From the NCBI GenBank assembly GCA_023014335.1, contig JAECYW010000029.1, forward strand, positions 248,001-312,000: DNA of 64,000 bases, given 5' to 3'. The DNA comes from Galerina marginata. Its lineage: Eukaryota; Basidiomycota; Agaricomycetes; Agaricales; Galerinaceae. Below are positions 21,146-32,290 of this stretch, piece after piece. Under the pieces are notes generated by a model, which saw nothing but the letters and a program-made list of their open reading frames with translations, did not search any database and was not told the origin of the DNA. The stretch's first letter is position 1, and the number at the start of each line of letters is the position of its first letter. The position numbers and the translations under genes are program-made.

Positions 21146-22850
21146 GTGTACCATATACATTATCATGCTCGTTTTATTCTGTTTTTCGTAAGTCGCGCTA
21201 CTGCTTTCGCCTCGCGATATACTGATTTTCGGTCTCGTTAGTTGATGTGTATATGGTCGGCCCAATGTGTGCAACATGTTCTCAAGCCGTCAGTTAACTT
21301 CGCCCTGAGCACACGACTGACATCTATGAACTAAGCAAATTGGCGATGTCCTGACCGAACCCATTTTTTTGACGGATGTCAAGTCATGACGTAGCATGGA
21401 CCTTTGTGAATGTAGCATTTTTTGAGAACAAACTTGGCATTTAAATAGTCCTAAACTAACCCTGTTATTTCATACACCCAACTTAGCACCGGCATTTGAT
21501 CTCTTAGTCAAGCCCTGAACAACCTTGGAGAAAGCATATTGTATCTCAGAATGAAGCAATAGATTGACTCCCAACCTAGCTAATCTCCCGAGTCCTGACT
21601 AACCCCAGCTTTGAGTACTGATTGAACCAGCACTTCACTGGTCATGAGTCATGACTGTGCAACACTTTTGAGTATCGACTGAGTACTGACTGAACCTGAA
21701 AACCTGATATATTGAAGTCTTGACTAAGCATCCCTTTTGACACAAACTAGCTCTGACCGAGCATGACTTTGGAATGAGAACTTACTACTGACTGAACCCA
21801 ATATATTAATCAACTCACAGTCTTAACCAAGCATCATTTTTGATACAAAATAGCTCTGACCTAGCATGACTTCGGATTCTCGGAAGAATAAATACTTACT
21901 AGGTGGTGAGAGGCGGCAGTGATCAGTGATGGGGGAAAGGGAGACTGACCAAACCAAAAATATCTATCAACTCAAAGTCTTGACCGAGCATTGCTTTTGA
22001 TACAAGCCAGCTCTGACTGAGCATGACTTTGGAACGAGTACTTACTACTGAGGCCTTGACTGGGGGGTTGTTTGAACGAGACGCTGCGATGAGGTGGGGG
22101 TTAGAGGAGGTGATTTCCGTTGTTTACTTTGTGATGAGTGTGGTTGACGCCCCGCCTTTACTTGAACAGCCTACAGGTAGGGATTGTCATGGGTATGGTG
22201 TCCCGTGTGGGTTGGGGTGCGGGTTTCACCAGGGTACGGGTACAGGTAGGCAATTTTGTACCCTACGAAAACCCGTACCCGTGACACGGGTTGGTGGGTC
22301 AGGCGCTGAGTTCGAACTGGGCGCTTAATCGGCTTCTGCACGAAGCTTTTATTACCAGAGGCATTTTTGAAATGCCTCCAGTAAAAATGCCTCCAGTAAA
22401 ACAAGGTCTGCTAAGGCGGCTCTCCGAAATCCCACCAAGCAGACCACATGAACCATTGACCACACCTGCACAATATTTGCGATAGTAAGCTGCAGGTTGA
22501 GAGTGACAATAATGAAGGTTAGATTAGTACTTACCAATGCAAGGCTCAGACTCTGTCAGGAGCTAAGCAATTCAAAAAGAAGGGTCAAGACTCAAATTAG
22601 TACTCACACTGGTCTTGACAAAGTCAGGCTCCGTCATGAGTTGAGAAACATACAAAAGTATGGCGAGGTAAGTACTTGTTGTGGCCGCATAAATGAAGGC
22701 TCCATCACGAGCTAAGCAATTCAAAAAGAAGGATCAGATCAGTACTTACAGTCTTGACAAAGTTAGGCTCCGTCATGAGTTGAGAAACATATAGAATTAT
22801 AGCGAGGTTAGTACTTGTTATGGCCGCAAAAATGAGGGGTGCTCAGGACT
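21146..22850. repeat. Gene-free region with degenerate tandem repeats
   Basis: Three imperfect units sharing AGTCTTGACCGAGCAT and CTCTGACCGAGCATGACTT begin near 21,714, 21,815 and 21,977. 22,185-22,310 has a cluster of GGGTACGGG and its complement, with partial inverted symmetry. 22,350-22,400 has GAGGCATTTTT repeated and inverted. 22,560-22,850 is a tandem duplication of about 148 bp (AGCAATTCAAAAAGAAGG at 22,564 and 22,712). Confidence 0.75.
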
Positions 22851-23894
22851 CATAAGCCAAAACATCAAGGGCTCAGCTTGAACTTCGGACGTCTGTAACA
22901 GTGGTTACATTAGCACTTGAATGTATACAGAAAAAGTGGGCTAGATCAAGACTACACAAAATAGGAATCTGTGCTCCGTCTGTAGGGCCAAAGATGCTTC
23001 GTTTGAAAAAAGTTGGGCTAGGTCAGTACATAAGATGGGGTAGATTTGTGGTTCAGTTTTGTGTGGTTTGTGGTTGAGAATATGCTTGGTCTTTATATTA
23101 AAAAGTCGGGGTAGATAGGTAATAACAAAACTGGTGCCATCTGGATGGATGACAAGGTGCTACGTTCGTACAAGGGCAAGTGCTCGATTCTGACGAGCGA
23201 GGAGGCGAGGAGCGAAGTTGTACTAGGGACTTTGGACGAGAATGGCCGCGACGTAGACCAACGTTTCGTCTGTTCAGTGTTAAAGAGAACTCATCAGGCG
23301 GCGGGGTGGTCTTTTACCACCAAGCGGAACATTACGTAATCGTCCGTTTTTGGGAATCACGGGATCGCGTCTGTGCGCCCTCAGAGTCGCGGAATCCGCG
23401 ATGGAACTCGACGCGTTTTGTTTACTCTCGAGGCCTTTTTGGGTCCTAACCCCTCAAAGGTAGGGTACTAGATTGTCTACCATTGGTTGTAGGTTGTTAG
23501 GCTGATAGGAAGTTGAAATTTATCTTTATTCAATTCATTCTTGGGGTGACTCTGCTGCAGGCAGCTGAAAGGTGATTCAAGTTTAAAAATCACATATCAC
23601 CGGTATCAAATGTGTAGAATGAAGTCAAATAAAAATTTCCCTATCTCAAAAGGGAATGACTGATTTTAAAACCGGATTTTATTTTCAAAAATCGAAATTT
23701 TTACATCTACTCGAAGGATCAGCTGCATACGGTGGTCGCCTCCTCGCGCATCTTTGATGCTCGGTTTGTACTCTGCGAAATGCTTGGTCAGCGGCCAGCA
23801 GGTGGTTTTGCGACTTCAGAGTGTGTTACCCCCGGCCCGGGCATGATGGCAGTTCTGCTGACCTGTCAAACATAACTTGAACCTAACTCATCTG
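22851..23894. other. Intergenic, unresolved
   Basis: A 64-residue frame at 23,145-23,339 ends with residues slightly resembling the C-terminal AARWFFTT stretch of the next gene, so a decayed paralogue is possible. The rest is AT-rich with nothing recognised. Confidence 0.35.
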
Positions 23895-24485
23895 ATGTGC
23901 AAAGACATCGCTTACATCAAAGCCAAAATACCTCGGAAACGATTCCACATTCCAATCGAGTCCAAACCGAAATTCAACATCTACCATTCACTGCATTTGA
24001 GACCAACGCAGATCAAGGACGTCGGAGGAATTGGCGACTTATTCCTTGTTTTTCAAAACGGTCATGACATTATTGTCTTTTGGAAGACAGCCACAAAGGA
24101 TGGGAATGAGGTCTGGCGAGAAGTAGGAGCAAATCGCCAGGAAATTGGACATCCCATCCATAAGAACTTAATACTCCGAGGAGACGGTTGTCACAACTGC
24201 CTCCCTCATTGGTGCCCGGGTGCTTATGCCAGCGATGATTTGTACCAAGCTGCAAGGTGGTTTTTCACCACTTTTCGTCTTTGCTCTCCTTTGCCACTGG
24301 CAATTAGGTAAGTCTTACTGTCTACATCTCGCAAAATACTGAATTCTTATATTAATACTTCCAGCTCTGGAACTTCTTCTGTGCCTGTTGACCTCACCAG
24401 GGAGTCATGTGAGCTAATTGACCTCACAAAAGAGTAAGTCATAACTGCATACCAGTTTTACAGTTTCTTGACCTCATTCAGTTAG
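23895..24485 (+). CDS. Hypothetical 161-residue protein, three exons
   Basis: Exons 23,895-24,307, 24,365-24,433 and 24,482-24,485, joined by two GT-AG introns of 57 and 48 nt, give 162 codons including the TAG stop at 24,483-24,485. The frame is open a little upstream of the ATG, so an earlier exon cannot be excluded. The protein is mixed basic and aromatic, with no signal peptide or membrane helix that I can see, and ends in a polar tail (LTRESCELIDLTKD). No domain recognised. It directly borders the inverted-arm structure with RPB1 fragments. Confidence 0.5.
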
Positions 24486-24515
24486 GCTGGAGGTGATGAG
24501 GCATGTAGCTATACT

Positions 24516-24935
24516 CTCCAAAATCTTCTTTACTTTCATGATGAAACCTTTATAGCACACAATATCGATCAGTGCCCACTTGAGAAGTTATAGTAAGCAA
24601 CACACCTGGATGGAAAATAGGCCTCGCCAACTCGATATTACCAAAAATGACCAGGACATTCCGGACATCCCTTCGCCGCAGGTTTGACACTTGAAATTCC
24701 GGTCGATAGTGCCCAAACCTGGGCCCATCAGACCACTTGAGTAGCTTTGTCCATGACCTCTGGATGTTTGATTTTGGACGGAGATGGCTTTCTATGAGTC
24801 AGAAAAGGCTGTTGGTAAGCATTTCTAGGGCCGTGATGAAATTCATAAAAGAAAACGCACGATCTCCTCCGGTGAAAGAATACCAAACTGAACCTCTGGA
24901 AAGGGGTTAGATCAATGACTAGAACAAAGAACAAA
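24516..24935 (-). pseudogene. RPB1 N-terminal fragment (inverted copy)
   Basis: The minus strand shows the RPB1 start region: QFGILSPEEI equivalent, then SKIKHPEVMDKAT, LGTIDRNFKCQTCGEGM, then GFIMKVKKILESI. Stops and frameshifts separate the pieces. KCQTCGEGM matches the first zinc-binding block better than the corresponding stretch in the plus-strand copy at 27.6 kb, so the two copies decayed independently. Confidence 0.8.
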
Positions 24936-25234
24936 TAGAATAGTACCATAATTTAAGTTCATGGCTATGGTCTTCGGTGAAGCAGCGTCTCAGCGACCAG
25001 CGGCGTCGCGATGGTGGGGGTATCGCAGACTTTAGCTGGGCATCCTGCTGCTTCAACATCGATTCGCTGGCGCAGGGTCAGACCTTGATTTCCGCTAAAA
25101 GTTCGAAAGACCTATTCTCCTCAATTCAATGTCATTGCCCGAGATTCCAATTTTAGTGATTGTCGCGGTGTTGTCATCGACCTTTGTCTAATCTCCCTCG
25201 TCGCTGCTGCTACTGGTCGCATTGGCTTCTCGAA

Positions 25235-25325
25235 TGCCCTTGTGAGGAAGTCAATGACGCCGAGCATTTCCCTCCTGAAGCGACCTATGACTTCCCAGTC
25301 GCGATGCAGATATCGATCGATTTGG
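25235..25325 (+). pseudogene. Clathrin heavy chain fragment
   Basis: The plus strand reads HFPPEATYDFPVAMQIS, matching the clathrin heavy chain segment with FPPE and DFPVAMQ near the end of the N-terminal propeller. Upstream residues are not clearly clathrin and downstream it passes into the long repeat. It lies in the left inverted arm; the mirrored version is in the right arm. Confidence 0.65.
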
Positions 25326-26898
25326 CCCAGGCCGATACGAAACCCAGTGGCGATACCGTGCACAACCTGGATGACAGAGGAATGAGCAGCGGGTGATCGC
25401 GCTACTCCTCTGCTAATTCTACGACTCCGATCTGGTCTTGAGGCAGTGAGGCGAGGTCGAGGGTTGAGCTTGACATGCTTGACATGCAAATCGTGATGTT
25501 TAACTCTGTTTGGCTTTCCAAACTCCCGGTTACCCGTCGGAGCTCTTCTTCTAGATCTGCGCGTCTTGACCACTCCTTTCGCCAGATGGTGCAAGCAAGT
25601 GGTTCTGCGTCGTTGTCTATTGGCTCTGAAGGGCCTGCTCCTTTCACCTTGGTGCGAGCTAGCAAAAAACCCCTCAGACTTCCCGTTACACATCCCATAG
25701 GCGAACCCAAATTATTGTCCTTACGCCGTAGGCCGATGACGCGGTAAGTGGACTGTGTGCCTCTCAGCGTGCGCTTATTCATCTTCAAACAGGGCCTTAC
25801 GACCACTTTGAACAAATTGCGCAGCGAGATTTGTCTGCAAAGCCCAAATTGTTAGTGCTCTCTATTCATTTTTTTCAAAACTCAACTAAGCTTCGAATGT
25901 CTCTGAATCAAGTGGTTATATGCGGCGCCTTCGTCGTTGAACTGCCATTGCGAGCAGTGCAGACTTCATTCTGGAGTTTCCAGAACGACGCTTAGTCCAC
26001 CAACGCTGAGACGCTGCCGTAGATCTACCTATGGAGCCGGTTGAATCGCTAGCACGGAAACGTCGCTGTGGTCCTTCCCCCCATCTGGATTGACTACACT
26101 TTATGGACTCTCGATTTCTGCAATGCTCATTGCCGTTTGAACCCCTTCACTCTGGCTAACAACAGAACTTGGACTGCACTCGTATTGCCATTAGCTCAAG
26201 CACCCGGTTTCATGTCGTTCATTTCGAACTCCCAACATATCGCGTGCCCGCATGTGCTACCCCAACACCCGACGTCATGCTGCTCAAGAGAACGCCTTCG
26301 ATTAAATCTGGTGGACCTAACCTTGACCTAGCACATCCGGAGCCTCATGGTGCTGGTAGCTCAGGAGGGCTGGTTCCGCAGGGTCAGGAACCTCATGCAT
26401 GCTGAATCTGATTTCGCTGCAAATCGTCTCTTCAATGGCTTCCTCTTCCTCAACTACTGTTTACCGCCTGGGTCGGCTATATCATACTAGACCGTCGTCA
26501 TCGACGACGACCGTGCCATCGTGCCTTCCAGCAGTGACCGGCGACTCTAATTCATCCTCTGCGAGTGGTCAACAGCAACTTTGACTCTTCGTCTCCCTGT
26601 CTGTGGTTACTCAGATCATCGACTCGGAGAGTCAAACTGTATCAACGGCAGTTGAGTTTGAAGCAGTCGAATGCAACCTTCTGAGGAGGTTATTCCAATT
26701 CGGAATATTCTTATTCTTAGTTAATCATCCTTCCCACAAATACGTGGTCTGTGGGCTGAATGTCTTCCTTCAGCAATTTGCCGCTTCGTGTGATACAATT
26801 GACGAAGAAACTTACGTGCCGGAAAATTGCCTACCCAGAGGTTGTAAAGGTCTCACTCCGATCTCCTCGCCCTAGCTTGGAACGACAACCTAACGGAA
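25320..26898. repeat. Long direct repeat, copy 2 (copy 1 at 5885-7467)
   Basis: Same orientation as copy 1 at a constant offset of 19,435 bases through about 26,660, then diverging with indels to 26,898. The shared frames (for example 25,402-25,815 minus, 25,475-25,747 plus, 26,399-26,584 plus) have identical translations. Unlike copy 1, this copy is the spacer between two inverted arms. Confidence 0.9.
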
Positions 26899-26943
26899 TC
26901 TGTGATGGCTCTATCTGATCTTCAATGTTACAATGTCGACTGC

Positions 26944-27788
26944 ATCGCCACTGGGTTTCGCATCGGCCTGGGCCAAATCGATCGATATCTGCATCGCGAC
27001 TGGGAAGTCATAGGTCGCTTCAGGAGGGAAATGCTCGGCGTCATTGACTTGCTCACAAGGGCATTCGAGAAGTCAATGCGACCAGTAGCAGCAGCGACGA
27101 GGGAGATTAGGCGAAGGTCGATGACAACACCGCGACAATCACTAAAATTGGAATCTCGGGCAATGACATTGAATTGAGGAGAACAAGACCTTTCGAACTT
27201 TTAGCGGAAATCAAGGTCTGACCCTGCGCCAGCGAATCGATGTTGAAGCAGCAGGATGCCCAGCTAAAGTCTGCGATACCCCCACCATCGCGACGCCGCT
27301 GGTCGCTGAGACGCTGCTTCACCGAAGACCATAGTCATGTACTTATCCTGATTCCTGAGTACTATTCTATTTGTTCTTTGTTCTTTGTTCTAGTCATTGA
27401 TCTAACCCCTTTCCAGAGGTTCAGTTTGGTATTCTTTCACCGGAGGAGATCGTGCGTTTTCTTTTATGAATTTCATCACGGCCCTAGAAATGCTTACAAA
27501 CAGCCTTTTCTGACTCATAGCAAGCCATCTCCGTTGCCAAAATCAAACATCCAGAGGACATGGACGAAGCTACTCAGGTGGACTGATGGACCCAGGTTTG
27601 GGCACTATCGACCGGAATTTCAAGTGAGGGATGTCGGAATATCCTGGTCATGTTGGTTATATCGAGTTGGCGAGGCCTGTGTTCCATCCAGGTGTGTTGC
27701 TTACTGCAATTGCTCAAGTGGGCACTGATCGATATTGTGTGCTATAAAGGTTTCCTCATGCGAGTAAAGAAGATTTTGGAGAGTATAT
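26944..27788 (+). repeat. Right arm of the large inverted repeat
   Basis: Reverse complement of 24,516-25,364. It runs directly into the longer RPB1 pseudogene, so the left arm looks like an inverted duplicate of the start of this locus. Confidence 0.88.
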
Positions 27789-30700
27789 GTGTCAATTGCG
27801 GAAAGCTGAAAGCCGACACCGTGAGTTGCATGTTTACTTTCCTCTACTTGTTTCGCACCCCACCATCTCAATTTTCTGGGGCTCTCTCCACATTTCATCG
27901 GGAACCCCAAACCCCTTGACAATGACAATTGAAGGCATTCTTTCGCCCATGACGGGGGGGTCATGTGGTGCGTGTTTCGGTCGCTTGATCGCTGTGTCGA
28001 CCCATTGCACCCGTCGCGGCGTACGGTTGGCCACGAGGCTGTGTGGTGAAATGGGGGCTGAACGAGTAGTGCGGAAAAAAAAATAAACATACGTGTACTG
28101 TCAAGGGTCATGTGTTGTATAGATGGAATTTGGCCAACCGCTCTCTACTGTGACGCAGTACCGGATGCGTGTGAGAAGGCCCTGCACTGTTGCTCGATGT
28201 CTCTTGCCCCCTGTATTGTTGAATTTGTTGCCTCAGATATCGTATCCCGTAGACACCTCATGCTGATGCTTTTATTTGCATATCCGACTTGAAACCCTCA
28301 TGGACTTCTCTTTCCACTTCATGTTTTCGTGTATTAAGTCGGACCCGAATTTTGCGGAGAAGATTCGTCATATCCGTGATCCCAAGAACCGGATGGCGGC
28401 TGTTTGGGCTCATTATAAGACGAAGACGATTTGCGAGCCTGACGAGCCCAAGGAAGAAGGTGCGGATCCAGAGGTTGAGGAGGCAAAAAAGGGTGACGGC
28501 GGCTGTGGGCACAGTCCACCTCAGGTCAGGAAGGAAGGCCTGAAGCTTTTCGTGCAGTACAAGAAGGCGGAGGATGACGATGACGTTAGTATTGTTTTCG
28601 TTTTACCGTATAGCATTAACTTACCTTCATACAGGAGGTTAAGTCATGGCAGCATGATAAGAGGCTCGTCACCCCTTCTAAGGTTTACACTGTCTTCAAA
28701 AAGATGTCGGACCACGGGTTTCATCTCCTGGGCCTCTCAGACGAGTACGCCAGACCGGAATGGATCTGGACGAAGTTGGTGTACCGGACCCGATAGCCAT
28801 GAACTTAACTTGTCCTGAGAGAGGTACCATTCTATTTACTCTTCGGTCTAGTCTTTGATCTAACCCCTTTCCAGTAACACTGCATATATTCAAGAACTGG
28901 TTGGAAACCGCCCGACGACATACCCTGGCGCAAGATATGTAGTTCGGGACACCAGAAAACGAATCAATCTTCGTTATAACAAGCGTGCTGACGCTTTCCT
29001 TCATTATGGCTGGATCGTCGAACGGCACCTCAAGGACGGAGAGTAAGCACTATCCAGGTTTTTTTTGAGACTACGGATATTAATCTCATTTGTAGTTTTG
29101 TATTATTCAATCGTCAACCCTCTCTGCATAAGATGAGTATGATGGGCTCAGCCATTGCGTCAAGCTTATGCCCTATTCCAGTCAGTGTCCAGGGGTTCGT
29201 GACTTTGTTTCCTTTGCTAATATTGTCACCATAGCCTTCCGCCTGAACCTGTCGGTGTCAGTTGACTGCAACAGCCACTTTGGCATGTTAGTCATGATGT
29301 TTAGAACACCGCCTTACAATGCCGCCTTCGACGGTGATGAAATGACATGCAGTACGTCTTCTTGTAAACATGTTTGTTGTGGAGATCTTCAAAATAATCC
29401 TTAGTGTGCATGTTTAAGTTGGGTCCTGCGTTGCTAACTGCAAAACACATATTATTTCTCCCCAAGCCCACAAACCCGTCATGGTATTGTGCAAGATACT
29501 TTGCAGCATTTGAAAGTTCATGCTTGCGATACCTTCTTGGACTGTAATCACGTGCAAACATCCTCTTGTGGGTCCTTGAATGGCACGGCGCCATTCTGAT
29601 TTCTGCCGTCCTCAAGCCGAAGACTCTGTGGGCAGGAAAGCAAATCCTCAGCTTGACCATTCCCCGTGGCAAGTATCAACATCCACCGTGCGCCAGACCC
29701 AAAATCGTTTACTCTCATTTTTGACGACGGTGTTTTGATCGAGAACGGCGAGCTGATATTTGGAATCGTCGAGAAGAAAAGACCGTTGGAGCGTCGCAGG
29801 GTGGTTTAGTGCCTGTCATGTTCTGTGAGAAGGGACCCGACGCCACTCGCCAATTGTTTACTGGCATCCAGATGGTCGATAATTTCTGGCTCTTCCATAA
29901 CGACTTCAGCATTGACGATACTATTGCCGACTCTGCAACTACGTCATACATCACCCAACACATTGCCGCGTGGAAGGCGAACGTGGCTCAGATGATTAAC
30001 GATGCTATTCATGACTGTATGAAAGCTGTGTCTGGTATGACGATCCGCGAATCCTTTGAGAATTTGGTGGAACGGCAGCTCAACTTGGCCCGTGACATGT
30101 GTGGTCGATATGCTCAAAAGCACTTCAAGGAGGACAGCAATGTAAAGCAGATCGTGGTTGACGGTTCAAAGGGTTCATTCATTAAAATTTCGCAAATGTC
30201 TGTCTGTGTTGGATAGCAGTCTGCCGAAGGTCGTCGTAACCCATTCGGCTTCCGTCATCGCATCCTACCGCACTTCACTAAAGACGACCGCAGTCCAGAG
30301 TCGCGTGGATTTGTCGAGAATTCATATCTTCGCGGCCTGACTCCCAAGGAATTCTTCTTCCATGCTATGGCAGGTTGTGAAGGTCTCATTGATACTGCTG
30401 TCAAGACCGCTGAAACTGGTCTATATCCAACGTCGACTAGTAAAAGCTCTGGAGGACGTCATGGTTTGCTACGACGGCATGGTCCGAAATTCCCTCGGCG
30501 ATCTCATCCAGTTTGTATATGGTGAAGACGGAGTAGACAGTGCCTTCATTGAGAAGCAAACTATCAAGACTTTTCACCTCAACGACAGGGAATTCGAACA
30601 TAATTACCGTCTAGATGTCGCAGACCCAGCCGGCGGCTTCCTCCCCAGTGTCTTGTGGGTTGGCATTGACGACAGTTCCTCAAACTCCTAGTGCAGCTGA

Positions 30701-31236
30701 ATGAGGAATATGCCCGCTTGGTGGAAGATCGCCAACTCCTTTGCGAGTTTGTCTTCCCCCGAGTACCCACTAAACAGCCCACTATCTTCCTGTCAATCTC
30801 CACTGCATTGTCCAGAACGCTATCCAGATCTTCCACGTCAATCCTCGCAAACCAAGTGACCTCAACCTGGCCTACATAGTCGATACTGTGCATGAGCTTG
30901 GCAAACAACTGGTTGTCGTCCGTGGCGATGACCATCTCAGCAAGGAGGCCCAGGATAACTCGACACTAACCTTCAGGATGCTTCCTTTGCGTCCCGCCGC
31001 ATTTTGGAGAAGTTCCATCTAACACGAGAAGCTTTTGATTGGGTGATTGGCGAGGTGAGGTGGGGACAAAGTTTAACCAATCAATTGTACCCCATGTGAG
31101 TTGTGTGGCGCACTGGCTGCCCAGTCAATTGGAGAATCGGCCACCCAAATGACGCCCAACACTTTCCGTTATGCTGGTGTCTCCAGTAAGAACGTCACCC
31201 TTGGTGTACCGCGTTCGAAGGAAGTTATCCATGTTG
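27395..31236 (+). pseudogene. Long RPB1 pseudogene (RNA polymerase II largest subunit)
   Basis: Ordered RPB1 landmarks: QFGILSPEEI (27,424), KIKHPEDMDEAT (27,545), FLMRVKKILESICVNCGKL (27,750), DPNFAEKIRHIRDPKNRMAA (28,345), DEYARPEW (28,740), a large internal deletion, [24 protein letters not shown] and [15 protein letters not shown] (28,935), RQPSLHKMSMM (29,115), YNAAFDGDEM (29,315), [11 protein letters not shown] (29,620), [43 protein letters not shown] (30,520) and [10 protein letters not shown] (31,205). Family introns are retained (for example 28,588-28,635 and 29,044-29,095), so it is a genomic copy. Frameshifts, stops, a roughly 500-bp insertion between 27,830 and 28,338 and the missing block after ARPEW kill it. 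The active-site NADFDGD loop reads N-A-A-F-D-G-D. The C-terminal heptad repeats are absent; similarity stops at 31,236. Confidence 0.93.
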
Positions 31237-31875
31237 CCCCTTTCTTCCACCATTGTGGATGGAAGCTGTTAGCACTCATTGTGCGGTCTTTGGGGTGCAC
31301 TCTCTTGCAGTCGGTTATTCCTGAAGTGATTCCCTTCCAAAAAAACCACTTCTTGTTCTTTCCTAGCAGTTTTGCATATGTGCGGTGACCTGTTTTCAAG
31401 ACATAAAAATTGCCAGAAACGATATAATTTCCTCCGGCCCTCAAAGAGATTAGTGGAAGGGTTGATGCTTAATACGCTAACGCTGAGAGGCTACTATGGA
31501 GCCGGTTGAATTGCTAGCACGGAAACGTTGCTGTGGCCCTTCCTGGATTTCTACATTGCCCGTTGCCGTTCTAAGCTCATTACTTTGGCTGGCAACGGGT
31601 TGTTCGACTGCACTCGCATGGCCATTAGCTCAACGGTTTCCTCACGCTACCAAGGCGCCTTCTACGTCGTCCTTCGAGGTCATATCGCGTACGGTAGTTG
31701 CGGAAGCCACCGACATATGCGACCCCGACCCCCAAACGTCATGCTGCTGAAGGGAACGCTTCCGATCAAGCCTGGTGGACCTAACCTTGAACTAGCATAT
31801 CCGGAGCCTGATGGTGCTGGTAGCTTAGGAGGACTGGTTTCGCAGGGCCATGAAGCAGGAGGAAGCTCATGACCG
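31235..31875. repeat. Leader module plus MEPVE module, fourth locus
   Basis: Joined directly to the broken end of the RPB1 pseudogene. 31,235-31,440 matches 637-835; 31,485-31,875 matches 945-1216 and, in part, 6590-6960 and 26,025-26,395. Frames after the ATG at 31,496 differ among copies. Confidence 0.75.
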
Positions 31876-32290
31876 CCCCAGCTTTAGACAATATCATGGA
31901 CATGGTCAATAGAGAGGACACGCGGTTGGCTCATTTTGCCGTTAGACGGTAAGATCGTTTTCTTCATTTATTCGTTTTCTTATTTGCGTTGTCATGTTTA
32001 GATTTGCTCAAACAACACGACAAGGGAGGCGACTGTTGATCCCAAACAGCTTAATTTATATATCCGAGGAGGCTCTCTGGCTGCAGAGTACCCAAAGCGC
32101 TGCAGTCACAAGCGATTTTCGAATAGCCCGTCCTGCGGTACGGTCCTTACAAGACCTCGGATCATCAAGGATATTGAAATCCAGGTTCCCATCAAACCTG
32201 TCGTCTCTTTCGACTTTGGTTTGCGGCGCTGGTTTCGCGTCCCGGCTACGAAGATCTCATGGATTAAGCGGCGGGAGTGACTGTTAGAAG
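31876..32290 (+). pseudogene. Two-exon fragment of an unidentified gene
   Basis: An ATG near 31,870 opens a short exon ending near 31,951 at a GTAAGA donor; an acceptor TTTAG near 32,001 leads to an exon open to 32,287. A different frame in the second exon reads KPVVSFDFGLRRWF and WIKRRE before a stop, which looks like a genuine C-terminus, so a frameshift is likely. Family unknown. Confidence 0.35.

Larger units (their letters stand above)
24516..25364 (-). repeat. Left arm of a large inverted repeat (right arm 26,944-27,788)
   Basis: Reverse complement of 26,944-27,788 with scattered substitutions and small indels; arms of about 849 and 845 bases around a 1.58 kb spacer. The outer part of the arm carries the N-terminal exons of RPB1, the inner part a clathrin heavy chain piece. 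The spacer is the long direct repeat shared with 5885-7467. Confidence 0.88.

Noticed and set aside
20351..21277. 308-residue minus frame
   Set aside because: Lies opposite the last exon of the 754-residue gene, which has better motifs and consistent splicing; treated as a shadow.
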